Made by a program: the position numbers and the translations under genes
The notes under the pieces: generated by a model
Told to the model about the DNA's origin: nothing
Seen by the model: only the letters and a program-made list of their open reading frames with translations
Databases searched by the model: none
DNA from: Pseudomonadota bacterium
GTDB lineage: Bacteria; Pseudomonadota; Gammaproteobacteria; Steroidobacterales; Steroidobacteraceae
Direction of reading: 5' to 3'
Assembly: GCA_021850555.1 (NCBI GenBank)
Contig: JAJZLX010000673.1
Span: 1-12,364 of the forward strand
DNA length: 12,364 nt
Shown here: positions 6,959-12,364 of the stretch, in pieces
Layout of the letters: each line of letters opens with the position of its first letter
Position numbering within the stretch: position 1 is the stretch's first letter

Positions 6959-8251
6959 TCAGCCACTTGCGGTTTGCCGCGGACCATTGCGCGGAGTGAG
7001 AAGATGCATGAGTAGCAGCCCAGCGAGATACGCCACCGAGGCGTACGCGAACATCGGCCAGTAGCGGTGGGTGAGCGTCAAGACCCAGCCTGATACTTCC
7101 AGCATTATCGAGCCGCCGAGCAGCCCCAAGGTCGCGCCGATGCCGGTCACCGTGCCCAGGTTGCTATCAGGAAATAGATCTTGCGCGCGCGCGAACAGGT
7201 TGGTGGCATAGCATTGATGCGCCGCGAGTGCGACTCCCACGATTCCAGTGAGCACCCAGTAATTATGCACGACGAGAGCGAGAGGGATGGGTACGACGAC
7301 CAGGGCGGACACGAGAAACATGAGAGTACGCGCACGATCGACATCGCCCAGCCGCGTAATGAGTCGATCGGTCAACCATCCGCCACCGAGCGCACCGACA
7401 GAGGCAAGCACATACACGACCGCAACGGGGAGCGCGAATCCGCCGAGTCCGAGACCGAATTTTGAGTGCAGGAGAGCCGGGAACCAAAAGATGAAGAACC
7501 ACCACACCGGGTCCGTGAGGCCCTTCGCGCCAGCGAACGCCCAAACCCGTCGATCGCGCAGGAGATGTATCAATGGCGTTGCCGGCTGGCGGGATGGCGC
7601 CACAACTTGATGCGCAACCGTCGCGAGTCTCTTTTCAATCGATGGTGTGCGGGGGGCGTGGCTTAATGGAACCCAAGCGAAAAGCACCCATACGAGGCCG
7701 CATAGGCCGGTGAGCGCGAACGCGCCCCGCCAGCCGAAATTAGCGACCAGTATCGGTGCTATGAGCGGTGTCACGATGGCGCCCAAGTTCGATGCGGCAT
7801 TGAAGAAACCCACCGCCAATGAGCGCGCATTGACCGGAAACCATAGCGCCAGGGATTTGATAGCCGCTGGGGTGTTGCCAGCCTCGGCGACGCCGAGGAT
7901 GACCCGTGCGGACATGAAACCACCCAGGGAACTCACCACCGCCTGGGCCATACCGGCGAGGCTCCAGGAACCGACCGACAGCGTATAGCCCAACCGCAAA
8001 CCGATCCGATCGATGATCCGACCGGCAGGTACGCACGCCGCGGCAACCGCGAGCTGAAATGCCACGACGACATTGGCGTAGTCGAGGTCGCTCCAGTGGA
8101 AACTGGCTTGCAGCAACGGCTTGAGCAGCGCGATGAGCTGTCGATCCACGTAGTTGAGCACGGTGGCAGTAACGACGAGCCCAAGAATCAGCCAGCGTAG
8201 CGGCTGTGCTGCGCTCGGCTCATCCGCCAAGGAAGCGGGTGGCTCGTTCAT
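6959..8251 (-). CDS. MFS transporter, ExuT-like (anion:cation symporter group)
   Basis: A polytopic inner-membrane porter of about 430 residues with some twelve hydrophobic segments. Seen: TATVLNYVDRQLIALLKP in and after TM1, GRIIDRIGLRLGY in the TM2-3 loop (MFS signature A-like), GVAEAGNTPAAIKSLALWFP and FFNAASNLGAIVTPLIAP in the N-terminal half, and DPVWWFFIFWFPALL opening the C-terminal half. These blocks are typical of hexuronate and sugar-acid porters. Known of the group: proton-coupled uptake of organic anions such as galacturonate, glucarate or galactonate. I placed the start at ATG 8251 because it leaves a normal short N-terminus before TM1. A GTG at 8305 would add 18 residues; neither has a strong ribosome-binding site. 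It diverges from the TonB-dependent receptor and lies upstream of the regulator. The substrate is unknown, though a sugar acid fits the neighbours. Confidence 0.9.
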   Translation of the reverse strand: MNEPPASLADEPSAAQPLRWLILGLVVTATVLNYVDRQLIALLKPLLQASFHWSDLDYANVVVAFQLAVAAACVPAGRIIDRIGLRLGYTLSVGSWSLAGMAQAVVSSLGGFMSARVILGVAEAGNTPAAIKSLALWFPVNARSLAVGFFNAASNLGAIVTPLIAPILVANFGWRGAFALTGLCGLVWVLFAWVPLSHAPRTPSIEKRLATVAHQVVAPSRQPATPLIHLLRDRRVWAFAGAKGLTDPVWWFFIFWFPALLHSKFGLGLGGFALPVAVVYVLASVGALGGGWLTDRLITRLGDVDRARTLMFLVSALVVVPIPLALVVHNYWVLTGIVGVALAAHQCYATNLFARAQDLFPDSNLGTVTGIGATLGLLGGSIMLEVSGWVLTLTHRYWPMFAYASVAYLAGLLLMHLLTPRNGPRQTASG

Positions 8252-8375
8252 CGCGACTGCAACCGCGGATCCTGCATCGGCCGTGCGCCGGGGGCGCAAT
8301 CGCACTCGGACGGTCCCGCGGATCGCAGGATGCTCATGGTATACGCCTCGGCAAAGTCAAAGTGAAAAGATCGTC

Positions 8376-8418
8376 TCTTATAGCAGAGTTGTCAATCATA
8401 TTATCCATGTGCTAAATT
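8376..8418. promoter_or_regulatory. Divergent promoter region of transporter and TonB receptor
   Basis: The gap between the transporter and the receptor has an AT-rich patch. TCTTATA (8376-8382) is the complement of the TATAAGA word seen in two other gaps. TTGTCA (8389-8394) with TAAATT (8413-8418) at 18 bp is a weak plus-strand promoter candidate for the receptor. On the minus strand the same region reads TTGACA (8395 to 8390), a perfect -35 hexamer, but without a good -10 at normal distance. Promoter assignment is tentative. Confidence 0.35.
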
Positions 8419-8480
8419 CCAGATTAGCGATTTAAGAGCCAGATAGACACTTAACTTGAGAGTCGCTCTGAGGGGGATCG

Positions 8481-11400
8481 ATGAAGTTTTCGGATCTACG
8501 GCGGAATCGCGCTGTCTTGCCGGGCCGCGCAGTTGCTTTGGTCCTTGCAGTCCTGGTATCAGGTGCGGCGTGCGCGGGCACCGCCAGAGGAAATCCGGCG
8601 GCCCTTTGGGCTCGGACCGGCGCCGTCGCAGGGGTGCAGACACAAGCGACGGGCGCGAGTATCGGACTAGCCGCAGTGGAATTGAATTCACTTCCTACGG
8701 GCGTGCAGGGTGTGCTGCATGCTCGGAACCCCCTGACGCAGAAGAAGAACTCGGAACGGTCGACTGTGCCGACCAGGGCGGCAGAACCCGGGCAGCGCAG
8801 GCTTACGGTAGCGCGAATGGCGTCACCGCGCGCGCTCACGCCGAATGGTGCTGGCCTCTACGCCCAGAATACACCCGCACCCGGGGGGCTCCGTGCAAAT
8901 GCGAACCCAACCATGGCCGGACAGTCCTCGGCCACTGCGCTGGCACCGATCGTCGTGACAGGTATCCGCGGGTCGTTGCTGCGATCGCTGGCGATCAAGC
9001 GGGAGTCGATCGGTGTGGTCGATGCAATATCCGCAGAGAGCATCGGCCAGTTTCCGGACTCCTCGATTGGTGGCGCTTTGGCGCACCTGCCCGGGGTGAC
9101 GATCAATCGCGGCGCTCTTTCGGATACCAACTCAGCTGGCGCGGCGACCGCGACGGGATTGGCGCAGGGTGTCAATGTCAATGGCTTCGGCGGAAAATTT
9201 GACACCGTCTTGGTCGACGGGCGGCAGGTTGCCTCCGGAAACGGCCAGAACTTCAATTTCGCCGGCATCGGTGCGATGTACGTCGGACAGATCGATGTGC
9301 TGAAGACGCCTGATATGGCGATATCCTCCGGCAACATCGGCTCAGTGATCAACGTCAAGATGCTCGATCCGTTCGATAATCCTGGTCTGCATGTCGACGC
9401 GAACGTCGGGGGAACCGATTACACAATGGACGGTGGCATTCGGCCGTCTGTCGGCGCCCTGTTCAGCGATACTTTTGACCACAACAAATTCGGCATTCTG
9501 GTTGATGGCGATTATACCGACTATCACACTTTGACTCACCATCAGAACATCACGGGATGGAAGGGAACTGCTGCCGGCAGCTTCCCCTGCGCCGATCTTG
9601 CCGCGAACTATACGACCGTATTCGGCAGCACCGGCTGTGCCAAAGTGGGATCTGGCGCGAAGGGAGATGCGCAGATTCCGATCTGGTATCCGCAAAGCAT
9701 GAACATGTATCTGGAACGGGTCGATACGCGCACCAAGGATGGGCGCGTGGTTTTACAGTGGCGCCCGACAAACAACATGATGGTGACCCTCGATGACAAT
9801 TACTCATCGTGGGACCAGCACCTTGCCCACTGGGAACTCGGCACGTTTTTTGCGTCCCACTACCCTGGCTCAACACTCGATAGCAACGGAACGATCACTT
9901 CCTTCGCCTACCCGGGTGGTAACGATTTTAATGCGTACGTCAATGATGAATACATCGTGACGAACACGTACGGTCTGCATTTCCTATGGAACCTCAACAA
10001 CGACTGGACTCTAAGTCTAGATGCCGACCAGTCGGTCTCTCGCTATAACCCGAACGGTGGATACAACGTTGTCAGCGCAGCCGTAAGCTATGCGCAGAGC
10101 GGCGATAGAACGGGCGGCCTCGTGCTGAGTCAAAACGGCAACGTATTGCCGTACTGGGCAAATTTCGCTGCGAACGGCGGCGCTTCGCGATTCCTCAATT
10201 TCAATCCGTTCATCGTCGGTCCGCAGAACGCGCTAGTAACGACGCAGCAGAACACCGATCAGATTAACGAGGCGACACTCCGGGCGACGTGGACGCCGGA
10301 CCACAACACAAAAGTGACCTTTGGGGCACAGATCCTTGATGATGCCTGGAATACCAAAAGCATGAGCGATCAAACCAACAATTATTGGAAGCTATGGGGG
10401 CAGGGGTATAACTTAGAGGGCGTTACGGTGCCCTCGTCGCTGTTCAACGCAGTCAAACTGGGCACTTGGATGCCGGGCTTCCAAGGGAATGCCAATATGC
10501 CCGCAGATCTGGCGATTTTCAATCCATATGCGGTAATAGACTACTTGGAGACGCAACCGATCGACTCAACGTGGAAGCCGACTCCCGGTTATCCGCGCTA
10601 CACCGGCGGCTTCCCCGCGGAGGCGCTGAATCCGAATTCAGTGCAGCACGTGTCGCGGACGAACTACTCACCGTTCGTCCAGGCGAGCCGAAACTTCCGG
10701 ATCGACGGCATGAAGCTGATGACTCGCCTGGGATTGCGGTATCAACGGACCAACGAGGTGATTGCGGGCTTATCGGCGCCGCTGTTGGGAGTGACATGGG
10801 AAGGAGCCGTTTCGCCAACTGCGTATATATTTGACTACGGGCCGCCGACGTGGATAACCGCGACACACTCATACGGGTACGTTCTGCCGGCATTGGACGT
10901 CGCTCTGTGGCCGACCCGCAACCTGGAAACGGCGATTGACGTTTCCAGAACGGAATCAGCGCCGACGGATGGCGATCTCGTGCCAAACACCACCTATAGT
11001 GGGCGGGTGAACGCTTTGGCGGCAAAAGGCAACGATCCCGGATTACTGCCGTACTTGTCGAACAACTATGACTTCCGCGTCACGTGGTTCTACGCGCACG
11101 GGGACTATGCCGAGATCCATCCGTTCTACAAGCAGGTGTCGGACTTCCCAACCTCGAGCGTTCAAGACGTCACGGAACCATTCAACGATCCTGCGCCGTG
11201 CAGCTACTCATCCGGGAGCATCACATTTACAGACCCGAACTGCGGCAAGCCGATGGTGTTCGCGGAAACGACCTTCACGAACAAGCTGTCGGCGGACGTG
11301 ACTGGAGTATCGGCTACCTGGCAACAAATGCTGCCGTACGGCTTCGGGATCCTGGTCAATGGCACCTGGATGCACAGCAATGCCAACTTCAATGACTATG

Positions 11401-11759
11401 GTCTGACGGTAAATCAATTTGCGTTGCCGGGAGTGGGGAGCTCGGCGAACGGTACCCTGTTCTACCAGCGTGGAAAGTGGCAGGCGCGGGTTACGGTTAA
11501 TTGGCAAGCGAAGCTGCTGCTGTTCCTTGGGCAGCAGCAGGGTGGTGGTGCCTTCGGCGCCGAGCCGGTGTATCAGGCGCCGTTTACCCAGCTGGATTTT
11601 GCGACCAACTATCAGGTTGACAAGTATCTCAATGTGTACTTCACTGCACACAACTTGCTCAATTCGATCTATCACACCTACGGACGCTTTCCAAATCAGA
11701 CGTTGAATCTGGTGGATTACGGTACGTCCCTCTCGCTTGGGGTGCGGGCGAAATTTTAG
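8481..11759 (+). CDS. TonB-dependent outer-membrane receptor
   Basis: A 1092-residue outer-membrane receptor for energised uptake, probably of an oligosaccharide given the neighbours. Seen: a signal peptide with positive residues (RRNR at 7-10), a hydrophobic core and probable cleavage after ACA (30-32); a TonB-box-like APIVVTGIRG (155-164); and a plug domain at about 165-296 with GVVDAISAESIGQFPDSSIG (178-197), LPGVTINRG, NVNGFGG, DTVLVDGRQ, IDVLKTP and GNIGSVINVKM. The remaining part is rich in alternating aromatic strands and ends in SLSLGVRAKF, with the terminal Phe usual for outer-membrane barrels. The ATG at 8481 follows a strong GAGGGGG six bases away. Oddity: about 120 residues, poor in hydrophobic patches and rich in A, G, P, T and N, separate the signal peptide from the TonB box, with no recognisable STN domain. 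Lower GC than the catabolic operon is visible in sampled lines. The ligand is unknown. Confidence 0.95.
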   Translation: MKFSDLRRNRAVLPGRAVALVLAVLVSGAACAGTARGNPAALWARTGAVAGVQTQATGASIGLAAVELNSLPTGVQGVLHARNPLTQKKNSERSTVPTRAAEPGQRRLTVARMASPRALTPNGAGLYAQNTPAPGGLRANANPTMAGQSSATALAPIVVTGIRGSLLRSLAIKRESIGVVDAISAESIGQFPDSSIGGALAHLPGVTINRGALSDTNSAGAATATGLAQGVNVNGFGGKFDTVLVDGRQVASGNGQNFNFAGIGAMYVGQIDVLKTPDMAISSGNIGSVINVKMLDPFDNPGLHVDANVGGTDYTMDGGIRPSVGALFSDTFDHNKFGILVDGDYTDYHTLTHHQNITGWKGTAAGSFPCADLAANYTTVFGSTGCAKVGSGAKGDAQIPIWYPQSMNMYLERVDTRTKDGRVVLQWRPTNNMMVTLDDNYSSWDQHLAHWELGTFFASHYPGSTLDSNGTITSFAYPGGNDFNAYVNDEYIVTNTYGLHFLWNLNNDWTLSLDADQSVSRYNPNGGYNVVSAAVSYAQSGDRTGGLVLSQNGNVLPYWANFAANGGASRFLNFNPFIVGPQNALVTTQQNTDQINEATLRATWTPDHNTKVTFGAQILDDAWNTKSMSDQTNNYWKLWGQGYNLEGVTVPSSLFNAVKLGTWMPGFQGNANMPADLAIFNPYAVIDYLETQPIDSTWKPTPGYPRYTGGFPAEALNPNSVQHVSRTNYSPFVQASRNFRIDGMKLMTRLGLRYQRTNEVIAGLSAPLLGVTWEGAVSPTAYIFDYGPPTWITATHSYGYVLPALDVALWPTRNLETAIDVSRTESAPTDGDLVPNTTYSGRVNALAAKGNDPGLLPYLSNNYDFRVTWFYAHGDYAEIHPFYKQVSDFPTSSVQDVTEPFNDPAPCSYSSGSITFTDPNCGKPMVFAETTFTNKLSADVTGVSATWQQMLPYGFGILVNGTWMHSNANFNDYGLTVNQFALPGVGSSANGTLFYQRGKWQARVTVNWQAKLLLFLGQQQGGGAFGAEPVYQAPFTQLDFATNYQVDKYLNVYFTAHNLLNSIYHTYGRFPNQTLNLVDYGTSLSLGVRAKF

Positions 11760-11943
11760 CGTCGAGGGGTTGTGAAAGTCGGTAGCATTGTCGATGCTGG
11801 CGCGCACACTCGAGTGGGTGGGGTGTTTGCGGTCGTCCGCGCGGAGTAAAAACATTGGCGGAAGCTGGCGCGTATTCGCAGCGTCGTGCAGGCCAGAGGT
11901 CTGGAGTATCGACGTCGAATTCGATAGGGCGTGGGGAGGCATC
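11760..11943. other. Gap between TonB receptor and secreted-protein gene
   Basis: This 184-bp gap holds several small palindromes: AGCAT-TGTCG-ATGCT (11784-11798), CACTCGAGTG (11807-11816), CCAGA-GG-TCTGG (11893-11904) and TCGACGTCGA (11909-11918). None has a T tract in the right place, so I see no intrinsic terminator. Read-through into the next gene is possible. No clear promoter was found. Confidence 0.4.
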
Positions 11944-12364
11944 ATGAGTTGTGTCAAATGGGTCGGTCTCGGCGTTGCCTGTGTCCTTGCGCTCACATCG
12001 ATCAGTGGAGCGCATGTCCAAGCCATAGGCCTCGTACAGAGCAGAGTGACGTTGCCGCACGGATATCCCAATGCGGACATGGGGGTTTATCGGGACAACG
12101 GCTTCGTCAGGCAGGTCGTCAGGCGACACGCTGCGATCAGCGTAGCCTCCGTTAACCAGACAAACGTGCGGCCCGACGCAGGGGGCGCGACAGTAGACAA
12201 TAAATCCGCAGCATTTGCCGAAGGTACGCTGAATGACGCGTATTCGGCGGCGAATGCGAGGAATTTCGACTATCCAGAATGGTCGAGTGTCCGAGCGACA
12301 CGGCGGCTTGTGTCATCCGACTGCACTGCGGAAGTATACAGTTCCGTACACCCATATCTTGATG
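11944..12364 (+). CDS. Secreted protein of unknown function (partial, C-terminus missing)
   Basis: An open frame of 140 residues that runs off the right edge. I do not recognise the family. Seen: a probable signal peptide, MSCVKWVGLGVACVLALTSI followed by SGAHVQA, with cleavage likely near residue 27; then a mature part with QSRVTLPHGYPNADMGVYRD, NGFVRQVVRRHAAISVA and FDYPEWSSVRATRRLVSSD. There is one Cys in the visible mature region and no lipobox. The ATG has a very good GGGGAGG five bases upstream, and the frame is free of stops for 420 bases, which supports a real gene. It is co-directional with the TonB receptor 184 bp upstream. By position it could be a periplasmic binding partner or a secreted glycan-acting enzyme, but no catalytic motif is visible and I assign no function. 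Confidence 0.65.
   Translation, partial: MSCVKWVGLGVACVLALTSISGAHVQAIGLVQSRVTLPHGYPNADMGVYRDNGFVRQVVRRHAAISVASVNQTNVRPDAGGATVDNKSAAFAEGTLNDAYSAANARNFDYPEWSSVRATRRLVSSDCTAEVYSSVHPYLD

Noticed and set aside
11784..11918. Small palindromes after the receptor gene as a possible terminator or attachment site
   Set aside because: Stems are only 5 bp or self-complementary without loops, no T tract follows, and no second copy flanks a mobile element.
8630..12040. Faint similarity between the receptor linker (IGL...LPTG) and the secreted protein (IGL...LPHG)
   Set aside because: Only a few scattered residues agree over low-complexity sequence, so it is not distinguishable from chance by eye.
11208..12080. 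Minus-strand open frame opposite the receptor C-terminus and the following gap
   Set aside because: The receptor's barrel end and terminal Phe are clear on the plus strand, and the minus frame has no recognisable domain.
1..12364. Searched for CRISPR repeats, tRNA genes, transposases and phage genes
   Set aside because: No regular spaced repeats, no cloverleaf-like tRNA sequence and no mobile-element protein were seen on either strand.

Overview
The window is about 12.4 kb of GC-rich Gram-negative DNA. It carries a carbohydrate-use locus for sugar oxidation without phosphorylation. A large TonB-dependent outer-membrane receptor, tightly overlapping catabolic genes and the protein families present suggest a proteobacterium, perhaps of a Xanthomonadales-like or related TonB-receptor-rich group. 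The taxonomic guess is weak because the window has no rRNA or marker gene.

Layout from left to right. (1) On the minus strand (1-857) lies a split UxaA-type dehydratase: a 96-residue SAF-domain subunit followed 4 bp later by the large subunit, which runs off the left edge. (2) Diverging from it on the plus strand is a compact five-gene operon (967-6038): an IlvD/Edd-type sugar-acid dehydratase, an HpcH/HpaI-type class II aldolase, an aldose 1-epimerase (mutarotase), an SMP-30/gluconolactonase-type lactonase and an SDR dehydrogenase. Gaps are 16 bp, 3 bp and then two 4-bp start/stop overlaps. (3) Convergent to the operon, 5 bp away, is a GntR/HutC-type regulator with a UTRA domain (minus). Upstream of it, behind a likely intrinsic terminator, is an MFS transporter resembling the ExuT/anion:cation symporter group (minus). 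(4) Diverging from the transporter is a 1092-residue TonB-dependent receptor (plus). It is followed by the start of an unrecognised secreted protein that runs off the right edge.

How the parts fit (inference from families and gene order). The receptor brings a sugar or oligosaccharide across the outer membrane and the MFS porter brings a sugar or sugar acid across the inner membrane. The mutarotase supplies the correct anomer, the SDR oxidises it to a lactone, the lactonase opens the lactone to an aldonate, and the IlvD/Edd enzyme dehydrates it to a 2-keto-3-deoxy acid. The aldolase then splits that acid into pyruvate and an aldehyde. The UxaA-type enzyme provides a second, unrelated dehydratase in the same locus. 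The actual sugar cannot be read from the sequence; pentoses, L-fucose, galactose or L-galactose, and uronate-derived acids are all possible. The GntR protein is the obvious local regulator. A repeated TATAAGA word occurs in the three gaps where promoters are expected and may mark its operators or simply be -10 elements.

No stretch over 300 bp lacks a gene. I saw no RNA gene, CRISPR array, transposase or insertion sequence. The strongest leads are the paired unrelated dehydratases, the changed HGC-type motif in the UxaA large subunit, the shared intergenic word, the long linker before the TonB box of the receptor, and the unknown secreted protein behind it. None of these proves a new system.
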